From an uncultured Massilia sp. (GTDB lineage Bacteria > Pseudomonadota > Gammaproteobacteria > Burkholderiales > Burkholderiaceae): a DNA stretch of 64,000 bases. Positions within the stretch are counted from its first letter, which is position 1, and the number at the start of each line of letters is the position of its first letter. Positions 1 through 8,815 of the stretch are shown in pieces. The stretch spans positions 62,001 to 126,000 of the forward strand of contig CAMLMV010000007.1 of NCBI GenBank assembly GCA_946481275.1. Reading direction: 5' to 3'. The notes beneath the pieces were generated by a model. The model worked only from the letters and a program-made list of their open reading frames with translations, was not told the origin of the DNA and made no database searches. The translations under genes and the position numbers were made by a program.

Positions 1-249
1 GCCGCGTTGGCGCAGTTCGTGCTCGGCGGGCAGCGCCAGTGGAGCGCGGACGCGATCCAGGAGGCGCTGCAGCCGGGGCCGACGAAGCACGTCGACCTGG
101 CGCGGTCGATTCCCGTCGTGCTGTTCTACGCGACCGCCATCGCCGACGGCGAGGGCGGTGCGCGCTTCGCCGCGGACATCTATGGCCGCGACGTCACGCT
201 GGAACAGGAGCTGGCGGCACGCCGCCGCTCCTTGAAGTCAGCGCGCTGA
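1..249 (+). CDS. L,D-transpeptidase, C-terminal fragment (5' end outside window)
   Basis: The reading frame is open from base 1 and ends in TGA, so only the last 82 residues are present. The tail has a segment like ALAQFVLGG, then a stretch leading to PVVLFYATAIADGEGG and DIYGRD. This resembles the extreme C-terminus of YcbB/LdtD-type murein L,D-transpeptidases, which cross-link peptidoglycan in the periplasm. The catalytic YkuD motif (HxxxSxGCxR) would lie upstream and cannot be seen, so the family call rests only on this tail. The gene overlaps the convergent alpha-galactosidase gene by 12 bases. Confidence 0.6.
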   Translation, partial: AALAQFVLGGQRQWSADAIQEALQPGPTKHVDLARSIPVVLFYATAIADGEGGARFAADIYGRDVTLEQELAARRRSLKSAR

Positions 250-2124
250 GGTCAGCGCCGCGTCACCCCAGGTGACCGGCAGCTGCTCGTTGGCGCCGCC
301 CGTGCTCTTCGCCACCAGTTCGATCAGCTTGACGCCGCCGACGTCCGCGCTCAGCACCTGTGCCGGCTGGCCCCAGCGCAGCGCGCGGCTCTTCGCCAGC
401 AGCTTGCCGTCGCCATAGATCAGGAAGGTCACGCCGTGCGTGCGGTCCTGCGCGGAATCGTCCACGCCGACCTTGGTCTCGATGCGGCGGAAGTCGTGGT
501 TGCGCACTTCCAGTCGCGAATTGGCCAGGATGCCGATGCCGGCCTCGTAGCGCTTGCCCGCGACCTGCAGCCACTGGCCGTACGGCGTGCTGTCCGCGCG
601 CGCGCCGCCGAAGCCGGCGTACATCGGGCGTTCGCCGCCGCCCTTGGTGCCGCTCCAGCCGAACGACGAGCGGAACACGGTCGGATCGGCCGTCGGCTTC
701 GTCACGCCGTCGACGGCCGGGTTCACGCTGCCCGGCTGTTCCGACAGGTACAGGCCGTCGGACAGCGTGCGCGTGCCCTGGACGCGGAAGATGCGCGTCT
801 CGCGCGGCGCCACTTTCACTTTCGTCTCGTTCGTGAACGAGGTGGCTTCCTTCGACCACAGGTCGGTCAGAGTGATCTTGCCGTCCTTGCGGAGCTTGAG
901 GTGCTCGGCCGTCAGGTCGGCGTCGATGGCTGCGATGCCGCGGTTGAAGATGGCGACCGCCTTGTCGCCCGACGCGAGCGTCTTGACGAGGATTTGCACG
1001 TCGTCGGCGTCGTACGCGAGCACGGCCTGGTTGCCGGCCGGGTCCTGGTTCAGGGCGATGATGTCGGCGTTGCCGAAGATGTCCATCAGCGCCTGCGGCG
1101 TCGTGCGCAGGTCGGCGCCCGTGAATAGCGGTGAGTTCAGCATGGCCCACAGCGCGAAGTGCGACTTTGCCTCGGTGATGTGGTTCGCGTCGAAATCGCC
1201 GGAGCCGATGAACAGCATGTCCGGATCGTTCCAGCTGCCCGGATGGCCGTACAGTTCGCGGCGTGCGGCGCTGTCGTAGTTGCTCAGCAGGCGGGGCCAG
1301 TTCGGACGGATGTCGTCGCTCGTGCGCGAGATGTTGCCGAAATTTTTGCCCCACGCGCGCACGTCGGCGGAACCCCACACGCACAGCGACAGCAGGTAGT
1401 CGCCGTCCGGATTGTTGCGCTTGAGCGCCGCGTTGATCTGCGTGAATTCCGCCTGCACGGCCGGGATGTCCGAGCGGGCGACGGATTCCAGGTCCAGCAC
1501 GGGCTTCAGCGCGCGATAGTCGCCCGTCTTGACCTTCGGGCTGTCCGCGCCGTACGCGCGCAGGCCGCAGCCGTCGACCTTGATGAAGTCGAAGCCCCAG
1601 TCGCGGAAGAACAGGGCGATGTCCTGGTCGATGTGCCCGTACAGGCCCACTTCGCGTTCGAGCACGCTGCCCTTCGGCAGGTTCGGGTCGTCGCCGCCGT
1701 ACGCCTGCGAACAGGTGTTGCGGCCCAGGTCCGAGTAAATACCGGCCTTCAGGCCCATCGCGTGGATCTTGTCGGTGAACGGACGGAAGCCGCCGTTCGC
1801 CGTGGACGGGAACCGGTCCGGGCGGGCGATCAGGCGGCCGTCCGGCTGGTTGCGGCGCAGCGCCCAGCCGTCGTCGATGTTGACGTAGCGGTAGCCCTTG
1901 GCCGCGAGTCCGCTGTCCACGAGGCGCTGGGCCGCGCCGAGGACCTTCGCTTCGTCGATGTCGGTGCCGAATGCGTTCCAGCTGCTCCAGCCCATCGGCG
2001 GCGTGGCCGCGTGGCCGGCGGTGTAGGCGCTCCAGCGCGCGGTCGGCGCCAAGGGATCGGTGGCGGCATGAGACAGGGTCGCCGCGAACAACAGGGGAAT
2101 CAGGGCCAGGCGAGGCTTTTGCAT
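238..2124 (-). CDS. Secreted GH27 alpha-galactosidase with C-terminal NPCBM domain
   Basis: 628 residues. It should hydrolyse terminal alpha-D-galactosides outside the cytoplasm. Residues 1-21 form a Sec signal peptide ending SHA. The GH27 barrel opens with PPMGWSSWNAF at about 43-52. The probable nucleophile is Asp184 in FIKVDGCG and the acid/base is Asp271 in RTSDDIRPNW. After the barrel there is a beta-sandwich (about 400-475). The last 150 residues look like an NPCBM carbohydrate-binding domain, with an LEVRNHDFRRIE segment. The start at 2124 was chosen over an upstream in-frame codon because it begins the signal peptide and has GGAAAT just upstream. The gene stands alone on the minus strand, divergent from the CNNM/CBS gene. 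None of the window's repeated palindromes lies in its promoter region. Confidence 0.9.
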   Translation of the reverse strand: MQKPRLALIPLLFAATLSHAATDPLAPTARWSAYTAGHAATPPMGWSSWNAFGTDIDEAKVLGAAQRLVDSGLAAKGYRYVNIDDGWALRRNQPDGRLIARPDRFPSTANGGFRPFTDKIHAMGLKAGIYSDLGRNTCSQAYGGDDPNLPKGSVLEREVGLYGHIDQDIALFFRDWGFDFIKVDGCGLRAYGADSPKVKTGDYRALKPVLDLESVARSDIPAVQAEFTQINAALKRNNPDGDYLLSLCVWGSADVRAWGKNFGNISRTSDDIRPNWPRLLSNYDSAARRELYGHPGSWNDPDMLFIGSGDFDANHITEAKSHFALWAMLNSPLFTGADLRTTPQALMDIFGNADIIALNQDPAGNQAVLAYDADDVQILVKTLASGDKAVAIFNRGIAAIDADLTAEHLKLRKDGKITLTDLWSKEATSFTNETKVKVAPRETRIFRVQGTRTLSDGLYLSEQPGSVNPAVDGVTKPTADPTVFRSSFGWSGTKGGGERPMYAGFGGARADSTPYGQWLQVAGKRYEAGIGILANSRLEVRNHDFRRIETKVGVDDSAQDRTHGVTFLIYGDGKLLAKSRALRWGQPAQVLSADVGGVKLIELVAKSTGGANEQLPVTWGDAALTSAR

Positions 2125-2269
2125 CGGGATTTCCAGTATGAGGTGTGGACGTAATAGCAGATTATGCGAAGCGCGGGGCGGTTCGGCAATTACTAAATGT
2201 GTCATCCGCCATATCAAATTGAGCTGGCTGGCGCCTATGTTAAAGTGACATCATTATTCCGGGTGCTCC

Positions 2270-3604
2270 ATGAATCTGTTCGAACATCTGGCCTTGCTGG
2301 CCGTCCTCGTGCTGGCCGCCGGTTTCCTGTCCCTGAGCGAAATCGCGCTGGCGGGCGCACGCAAGATCAAGCTGAAGCTGCTCGCCGAGGCGGGCGACGA
2401 GCGCGCGCATAAAGTGATGGCGCTGCAGGCGCAGTCGGCCGACTTCTTCGCGGCGTCGCAGATCGGCCTGAACGCGATCGCCATCCTGGGCGGTATCCTG
2501 GGCGAGGGCGCGCTGCGGCCGTTTTTCCTGGAATGGCTGGCGCTCTTCTACGACGGGCCGGGCCGCGACAACCTCGCATTCGCGCTGTCGTTCGTGTTCG
2601 TCACCACGCTGTTCGTGCTGTTCGCCGACCTCATGCCCAAGCGTCTCGCGATGATCGCGCCGGAAAGCACGGCGATGGCCGTCGTGCGGCCGGTGCTGGT
2701 CGTCATCCGCGTGTTCAAGCCGCTGTCCTGGGCGCTGAACAGGGTGGCGAACATGCTGTTCCGCGTGTTCGGCGTCGACACGACGCGCGAGGACCGCATC
2801 ACCTTCGACGAGATCTCGGCCGTCGTGGAAGCGGGCGCGCAGGCCGGCGTGCTGCAGAAGCAGGAGCAGCACTTCATCGAGAACGTGTTCGAGCTGGAGT
2901 CGCGCGCCGTCACGTCGACGATGACGACGCGCGAAAACGTCGTGTTCTTCACGCTGACCGAATCCGAGGACAGCATCCGCCAGAAGATCGCCACGCACGC
3001 GCTGTCGAAATTCCCCGTGTGCGACGGCGTGATCGACCGCGTGATCGGCTACGTGGACACGCGCGACATCCTCGTGCAGCTGCTGAACCGGCAGTCCCGC
3101 TTCCAGCTGAACGAATCGAGCATCCGCACGGTCCTGATCATTCCCGATGCGCTGACCCTGTCCGAGCTGCTCGACCGCTTCCGCGCCACCAAGGAGACGT
3201 TCGCCGTCGTGATCAACGAGTACGCGCTCGTCGTCGGCGTCGTCACGCTGAGCGACATCATGGTGACCGTCATGGGCAAATGGGGCGCGCCGCTGGAGGC
3301 GGACCAGCAGGCGTTGCAACGCGAGGATGGTTCCTGGCTGATCGACGGCAGCACGCCGGTGGCGGACATGAAGCGCGTGCTGGAACTGGACGCGCTGCCC
3401 GAGGAAGAGCACTACGAAACGGCGGCGGGGTTCATGATGTACATGCTGCGCAAGGTGCCCAAGCCGACCGACAGCGTCGAATACGAGGGCATGCGCTTCG
3501 AGGTGCTCGACGTGGACCATTACCGTATCGACCAGCTGCTCGTGAAGCGGATCGGCGCGCGCGGCGCACCGTCCGCCACGCACGCCGATACGGTGGCCGA
3601 CTAG
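2270..3604 (+). CDS. CNNM/CorC-family membrane protein (hemolysin-C-like, DUF21-CBS-CBS-CorC_HlyC)
   Basis: 444 residues. The order is four hydrophobic segments of a CNNM (DUF21) domain (about 1-190), a CBS pair (about 205-335) with the typical TTRENVVFF and VCDGVIDRVIGYVDTRDIL segments, and a C-terminal CorC_HlyC domain (about 350-430) ending near VLDVDHYRIDQLLVKR. The family is widespread and linked to magnesium or cobalt efflux and adenosine-nucleotide sensing; YtfL and YhdP-type proteins are relatives. The exact substrate cannot be read from sequence. The gene ends in a 4-base tail-to-tail overlap with the beta-propeller gene. Confidence 0.88.
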   Translation: MNLFEHLALLAVLVLAAGFLSLSEIALAGARKIKLKLLAEAGDERAHKVMALQAQSADFFAASQIGLNAIAILGGILGEGALRPFFLEWLALFYDGPGRDNLAFALSFVFVTTLFVLFADLMPKRLAMIAPESTAMAVVRPVLVVIRVFKPLSWALNRVANMLFRVFGVDTTREDRITFDEISAVVEAGAQAGVLQKQEQHFIENVFELESRAVTSTMTTRENVVFFTLTESEDSIRQKIATHALSKFPVCDGVIDRVIGYVDTRDILVQLLNRQSRFQLNESSIRTVLIIPDALTLSELLDRFRATKETFAVVINEYALVVGVVTLSDIMVTVMGKWGAPLEADQQALQREDGSWLIDGSTPVADMKRVLELDALPEEEHYETAAGFMMYMLRKVPKPTDSVEYEGMRFEVLDVDHYRIDQLLVKRIGARGAPSATHADTVAD

Positions 3605-4425
3605 TCCAGCACCAGGATGCCCTGCAGCGACGAGATCCGCTGCGGGGCCGACCACGTGCCGACCAGCCGGCGCTGCGCGTCGAACTCCAGCAGCTGCCGT
3701 CCCTTGTGGCCGTTGTCCGGGCCATGCCCCTGCCAGTTCGCGACGAGCAGGTGGCCGTCGTCCAGCTGCTGGAAGCTCGCGTAGAAGAACGGCGCCACGT
3801 CGGCGGGCAGGTCGGCCGCGGCGCCGAAGCGCTGCTGCACGTTGCCGCCCGCGTCGAACAGCACCATCACGGCGCCGTAGCCGCCTGACACCAGGGTGGT
3901 GCCGTCCTCGTTCCGTTCGGCCTTCCACGCGTGCTCGAAGTCCGGCACCGCGAAGCGGCAGCGTTCCACCAGGTCCTGCGACGTTTCGAGGATGTGGTCG
4001 TTGGTGCACAGCAGGTACGTGCCGTCTTGTGTCGGACGCATCAGGCGGACGTAGTCGCCGTCGCGGCGCGCGGTGCCGACGAGGTGCCAGCCGCGGTCCA
4101 GGGTCAGCACGTTGACGCCGCCCGTGCCGTCCAGGTTCCAGCCTGTCACGAGCGTATTGCCGTCGGGCTGGCGGTGCACGGCCGTGACGTCGATCCAGCG
4201 CGCGCAGGCCGTCAGCACCTTGCCCGATGCGATGTCCAGCTCGAAGAAGCCGCGGTCGTAGCCGACCAGCACGCGGCGTGCGTCGAGCCGCTGCAGGTCG
4301 CGCGCGAGCGGGTAGGGGGACAGGTCCAGGGTCCAGTGGAAGGTGTCGGTGGCGGTGTCGACGAGCGACAGCTGCTGGCGGCCTTCGTCGATGGCGAGCA
4401 GGCGGTGGGAGATCGTTGTTGTCAT
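3601..4425 (-). CDS. Cytoplasmic beta-propeller protein, last gene of the TonB receptor-heparinase operon
   Basis: 274 residues and no signal peptide. The sequence is made of repeated short beta-rich units such as DGNTLVTGWNLDG, DGTYLLCTND, DGTTLVSGGYG and DGHLLVANWQGHG. This spacing fits a six- or seven-bladed PQQ/YncE-like propeller. ATG 4425 was chosen over an earlier in-frame codon that would overlap the preceding gene. It lies 11 bases after the stop of the secreted hydrolase-like protein, so it is probably co-transcribed with it. A cytoplasmic propeller at the end of a secreted polysaccharide-degradation operon could bind or process an imported sugar, but no catalytic motif supports a specific role. 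Confidence 0.7.
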   Translation of the reverse strand: MTTTISHRLLAIDEGRQQLSLVDTATDTFHWTLDLSPYPLARDLQRLDARRVLVGYDRGFFELDIASGKVLTACARWIDVTAVHRQPDGNTLVTGWNLDGTGGVNVLTLDRGWHLVGTARRDGDYVRLMRPTQDGTYLLCTNDHILETSQDLVERCRFAVPDFEHAWKAERNEDGTTLVSGGYGAVMVLFDAGGNVQQRFGAAADLPADVAPFFYASFQQLDDGHLLVANWQGHGPDNGHKGRQLLEFDAQRRLVGTWSAPQRISSLQGILVLD

Positions 4426-4436
4426 GGTGGTGGTCT

Positions 4437-6065
4437 TCAGGGTTGCGTGATCAGGAAATGGCGTTCGACGGGCGCGGCGCTGCGCAGCCGGGGCTCGGTT
4501 GCACGCCCCCATTGCCAGGCGACGACCGTCACGTCGATCGGAAAGCGTGCGCGGCGGGGCAGCGCGGTGAACGTGAGCACGCCGTCATCGCTCACTTCGG
4601 CCGGGCCTTCGCGCACGTAGTAATGGACGGGGACGCCCGCGCTGGACGTCGCGCCCAGGCGGATGGGCGCCAGCGGCCCGTCCGCCCGCTGGTCGGGAAT
4701 CGCAGGGAACGTCAGCGTCTGCTCCCGTCCCTCCGTGTTCGCCAACGGGAATTTGAGTTCGGCCTGCTGGACCGTCCGCCTGGAAATGCCGTCACCGGGC
4801 CAGGCCAGGGCGAACCAGGCGTCGTTCGAGCGCTTGGCGTTCGTCATGCCCATCCGGTAGAAGCGGATGGCGAAGGTGTCCGGTCCCGTTTGCACCACCG
4901 GACCGCAGATCCGCGCGATGCGCAGGCGGCCGGGATCGTCCGGCACGTCGGCGCGGAAGACACCCTCCAGCCTGAAGTGCAGGTCGTCGTCGAGCGGTTC
5001 GAACTTCAGGTGGATCATCGCGTGGTCGGAGCTCGCGGGCACGATGCCGTCCCGCTGCCGGTAGCCGATCGCCAGCGGGCGCCGGTCGCGGAAGCGCGCC
5101 TGCAGGGTCTCGATGGCCGCGGCCATCTCGCCGTCGAACGCCCAGTAAGCGTCGGCGCGCGCGCCCCGGTAGGTGGCCACTGGCGCCGCCGGCGCGGTGG
5201 GCGCCGTGTCGAGCTGCCAGCCTTCGTACAGCCAGCCCGTGCGGCGCGGATCGATGGGGAGGAGTGGCGTGCTGCCGTCCGGCGCCGCCGGCCCCCCGAT
5301 CCGGTAGTGCGCGGCCTTGCGCAGGAAAAGGGCCATCAGGGCCACGCGTTCGTCGGAGGCGTCGAAGTGGCCGCCGCCCGGTTCGATCACGTGGGTGAGG
5401 GCGGTTTGCGGATGCCGCTGCAGCGAATCGCCCTTGATGCCGGCGTACCAGCCGTCGCGCATATTGCCCTGCACCTCGTACTCGCCCTTGACGACGAGGC
5501 CGGGCACGCCGTCGACGGTGCGGTCGCCCCAGTCCGGGGGCTCGGCATTGCCCTTGCCCGTATCCTTGAAATACGGCCACATGCCGCTGGTCGAGATGAC
5601 CGCCAGGACCCGCTGCGGGTCCCATGCGGCCATGTCCCACCCGAAGGACGCCATCGCTGAATGGCCGATGGGCACCAGCGGCGCGCGCGCCAGTTCGGTA
5701 TAGCCGGAGCGGTCGGCCAGCGCCGCCATCAACCGGTCCAGCATGGCGCCGGCGCCGCGGTCGAAGCGGAAGTGGTTCGAGCCCATCGCGGGCGTCACCC
5801 ACACCTCGCCGAAACACAGTGCTGCCATCTCGCGCCGGAACGCGGGATGTTCCAGGATCGGTTCTTCCTGCATGTTGTGCTGGCCGATGACGACGGCCCG
5901 GATCCGGTCGCAGCCGGGCGGCACCCACAGGAAGGCGCGCGGATGGTCGTTCGTCTCGCTCGACACGATGGTATCGACGGTCGCGGACCACTGGTACTCG
6001 GCGGCGTGCGCGATCAGCGGTGCGAGCGCAACGGTCAACAGCGACAGCAACCGGCGCGCGTTCAT
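4437..6065 (-). CDS. Secreted alpha/beta-hydrolase-like protein of unknown substrate
   Basis: 542 residues with a Sec signal peptide (about 1-21, ending AHA). Residues 40-330 have an alpha/beta-hydrolase look: an oxyanion-side segment VVIGQHNMQEEP, a nucleophile-elbow candidate PIGHSAMAS, and a late His in EPGGGHFDASDE. The last 200 residues are beta-rich, including a PAIPDQRADGPLAPI segment followed by an Ig-like stretch. This suggests an esterase or deacetylase acting on a polysaccharide. The start overlaps the stop of the heparinase-like gene as ATGA, so the two are translationally coupled. Substrate is inferred only from context: a lyase-like enzyme and a TonB receptor lie in the same operon. 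Confidence 0.65.
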   Translation of the reverse strand: MNARRLLSLLTVALAPLIAHAAEYQWSATVDTIVSSETNDHPRAFLWVPPGCDRIRAVVIGQHNMQEEPILEHPAFRREMAALCFGEVWVTPAMGSNHFRFDRGAGAMLDRLMAALADRSGYTELARAPLVPIGHSAMASFGWDMAAWDPQRVLAVISTSGMWPYFKDTGKGNAEPPDWGDRTVDGVPGLVVKGEYEVQGNMRDGWYAGIKGDSLQRHPQTALTHVIEPGGGHFDASDERVALMALFLRKAAHYRIGGPAAPDGSTPLLPIDPRRTGWLYEGWQLDTAPTAPAAPVATYRGARADAYWAFDGEMAAAIETLQARFRDRRPLAIGYRQRDGIVPASSDHAMIHLKFEPLDDDLHFRLEGVFRADVPDDPGRLRIARICGPVVQTGPDTFAIRFYRMGMTNAKRSNDAWFALAWPGDGISRRTVQQAELKFPLANTEGREQTLTFPAIPDQRADGPLAPIRLGATSSAGVPVHYYVREGPAEVSDDGVLTFTALPRRARFPIDVTVVAWQWGRATEPRLRSAAPVERHFLITQP

Positions 6066-8815
6066 CGGAGGACCGCCGCGGTCATGGCGGGCAGGGCGTA
6101 GTCGAGGACGGATCTGCCGTCGACCTGGCGGTGCCGGGCCGCGATGCGCGTGGCACGGCCGTCCACCGTGACCGCAAGCTGCGCGGGCCAGTCCGCGGCC
6201 GGCACCTGCAGCCGCACGGGCCGGTCCGCGCTGAACCGCCAGCGGCCGTCCTGTTGCCACAGGGCCGCCGCCGCGCCGGCCGGCGCGGACAGCGCGTAGC
6301 CGGACGACGCGATCTCGCGCCCGTGGCCGAGGAACAGGTATTGCAGGCGCCCGTCGCGCTCCGCCGCGATCCCGTAGCGGCCGCGCAGGCGCTGGCCGTC
6401 GCGCTCGAACACCGCATCCTCGGCGTCGCCGGAGAAGATCGTCTGGCGCGCACCGTCCACGGTGCGCACGCGCAGCGCGAGCGCGCGGCCGTCGCCGACC
6501 TGCTCGACGCCGAGGACGTGCGCGGGACCGCCGTCGCCCGGTTCGAACACGGCGGTGAAGGGACGCAGCCACGCTTCGCCGGCCTGGCGGATGACGAGGG
6601 TCGGCAGCGGGGCCTGTTCGACTTCGCGCGGCAGCATGCCCGCCGACCACGCGGTGGAGGGCGGCGCCAGCAAGGAAAAGAACTCGCGCCCGGCGCCGCC
6701 CTGCAGCCAGGCCGTCATCGTGCGTGGCTGGCCGGACAGCTGCAGGTCGAACCGTGCCCGCAGCGGGGCGCGGCTGGTGAGCGATGCGCGGTCGCGCCAG
6801 TAGTCGTAGCCGATCAGGTCCCCGTCGGCGAAGCTGAGGCGCTCCGACGGTGCCGTCGCCAGCGGCTGGCCGGCGGGGGCCAGGAAGCGCAGCGACTGGC
6901 CGAGGTTGTGGTAGAGATAATCGTGGTAGCGGTCCTTGCCGTCGCGCCGGCGCGAGCGGAAGATGTCGACGAAGTAGCCGTGCGTACCGTCCACGCGGAC
7001 GATGCCCAGCACGCGCTGCTGCTCCGCGTCCGTCTCGGGTTCGCGGAAGGCCACGGCACCGAACGTCACCCACGGGAACGCGGCGGCGGCCGGGCTGCCG
7101 GGCGCCGGATACGCGGCCAGCAGCGTGAAGGGGTGATTGCTTTTCATCGACGGGTAGGCCGACACGCCATCGACCACCACCGTGTTATGCGCGGGGAACT
7201 GCGAGTAGTATTCCAGGTGGTCGTTCTGCAGGTAGCCGGACCCCCGTCCCGATTCCGGCGCGAGGCTGAGGCCCTGCGCATACAGCTCCATCGCGATGCC
7301 GTTCGCGTGCGCGTGGTTGCCGCTGGAGCCGGCGACGGAAATCGCCATCGCGTCCGGACCTGCATGGCCGTTGCGCTGCACCAGCCAGCTGGCGTTCGGC
7401 GCGTAGAACGTGGGCGTCTGGTAAGCGGCGACGCTGGCGGGAGCTGCCGCCGGGCCCTTCGATGCTTCCAGCAGCCCGCGCACGGCATCCGCGCTGCCGC
7501 CTTCGTCCGCGCTGCGCAGCGTGGCCAGCAGCGTAGCGTACGCCGCCGCGTCTTCGGCCTTGCCGTGGCGCCGCGCGTGGGCGAGCAGGCGCGCGATCAT
7601 GCCCGTGCGCGGCGTTTCGTAGCGCGAGTCGCCGAAGCCGACGGTACGCCCGTTCGGCAGCAGGTACTGGGGCAGGGCGCGCGCCGCGCGCGGCAGCGCG
7701 GGCAGGTCGGGCAGCACGTCGATGCCGAAGACCTCGTCCAGCAGCTCGACGCATTCCATGAAGTCGTTCGCCACGTTCATCGAGTAGCCCGGCGATTCGT
7801 TCCAGATGCCGGTCGCGCGATCGTAGCCGAAGTCGTGCAGGCGCCGCAGCGTCCACTGGCGCGTGGCGCCTTCCTTGAGCACCTTGCGCACGTAGGCATT
7901 GCCTTCCTCCGGCGGCAGGACGGCGGCGATGTGCAGGATGAAGCGGGCCTCGATCAGGTTCCAGTTATTCCACGGCACGCCGTTCCTGACGATCAGGTCG
8001 GCCCACTGGCGGAAGGCGCGGTCGAACAGCGGGCGCCGGTCGGCGGGCACGTAGCCGTGCATGAAATCGTAGGCTTCCGTCAGCGGCACCACGATGTCCT
8101 CGTGGATCGTTTCGAAGGACTGCAGGCCGAGCAGCGTCTGGTCGTGACCGTGGTTCAGGTCGACCGGTTCCTCGCGCCAGGCGATGCCCGCCATGTAGGT
8201 CGAGAAGATGTCGTAGGCGAAGCGCGCATACGCGTCGTCGTCCGTGGCCCAGTACAGGAACGCGGCGTCGCGCGCGAGATTCGCGATGCGCAGGTTGATC
8301 GCTTCGACGATGCGCCCGCTCTTTGCCTGGCTCACCCATTCCCAGGGCTGGCCGGGGGCGTTGCGGTTCTGCAGCCACAGCAGGTCGCGCTCGCCCATGT
8401 ACGGCTTGACGTCGTCGAGCTTCGGCGTGAAGTAGGCGGACGCCGCGTCGCGCGTGCCGGTGAAGCGCACGGTGGGGACGGGCGCGCTGCCTTCCGCATG
8501 GTCGTAGACCCCGTTCTTCACGAAGACCTTCGTGCTGTGCGACTGCCAGTACATCTGCAGGCGCGAGACGATCCAGGCCGGGTCGGTGCGGTGCCGGTCG
8601 ACGTACGGGCGCACGCGCGCGACGAGCGCGGCGTAGCGGCGGGCCGCGTCCGCATCGCGCGCGAGCAGCGCCTGCAGGTCGGCGCGGCCGCGCGCCGCAT
8701 CCACGAGCAGGCGCGGATGGCCCGTCCGTGGCTGCGGCGGCTGCGATCCTGGCGCGGCCGCGCACGTCCCGACGAGGAGCAGCGCCGCGAGGGCGCAGAG
8801 TCGGAACGCTTGCAT
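6062..8815 (-). CDS. Heparinase II/III-family polysaccharide lyase-like enzyme, secreted
   Basis: 917 residues with a Sec signal peptide (about 1-20). The N-terminal half (about 30-420) is a helical alginate-lyase-like toroid with WNNWNLIEARFILH. The middle has the heparinase II/III beta-sandwich signature: SSGNHAHANGIAMELYAQG, then PESGRGSGYLQND and FPAHNTVVVDG. Lyases of this fold cleave uronic-acid-containing glycans by beta-elimination. The last 350 residues are a further beta-rich region. It starts one base into the stop codon of the TonB receptor (TGATG) and overlaps the next gene as ATGA. This arrangement marks a single transcript for capture and cleavage of one glycan. The glycan is not identifiable by eye; PL12, 15, 17 or 21-type relatives are all possible. 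Confidence 0.82.
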   Translation of the reverse strand: MQAFRLCALAALLLVGTCAAAPGSQPPQPRTGHPRLLVDAARGRADLQALLARDADAARRYAALVARVRPYVDRHRTDPAWIVSRLQMYWQSHSTKVFVKNGVYDHAEGSAPVPTVRFTGTRDAASAYFTPKLDDVKPYMGERDLLWLQNRNAPGQPWEWVSQAKSGRIVEAINLRIANLARDAAFLYWATDDDAYARFAYDIFSTYMAGIAWREEPVDLNHGHDQTLLGLQSFETIHEDIVVPLTEAYDFMHGYVPADRRPLFDRAFRQWADLIVRNGVPWNNWNLIEARFILHIAAVLPPEEGNAYVRKVLKEGATRQWTLRRLHDFGYDRATGIWNESPGYSMNVANDFMECVELLDEVFGIDVLPDLPALPRAARALPQYLLPNGRTVGFGDSRYETPRTGMIARLLAHARRHGKAEDAAAYATLLATLRSADEGGSADAVRGLLEASKGPAAAPASVAAYQTPTFYAPNASWLVQRNGHAGPDAMAISVAGSSGNHAHANGIAMELYAQGLSLAPESGRGSGYLQNDHLEYYSQFPAHNTVVVDGVSAYPSMKSNHPFTLLAAYPAPGSPAAAAFPWVTFGAVAFREPETDAEQQRVLGIVRVDGTHGYFVDIFRSRRRDGKDRYHDYLYHNLGQSLRFLAPAGQPLATAPSERLSFADGDLIGYDYWRDRASLTSRAPLRARFDLQLSGQPRTMTAWLQGGAGREFFSLLAPPSTAWSAGMLPREVEQAPLPTLVIRQAGEAWLRPFTAVFEPGDGGPAHVLGVEQVGDGRALALRVRTVDGARQTIFSGDAEDAVFERDGQRLRGRYGIAAERDGRLQYLFLGHGREIASSGYALSAPAGAAAALWQQDGRWRFSADRPVRLQVPAADWPAQLAVTVDGRATRIAARHRQVDGRSVLDYALPAMTAAVLR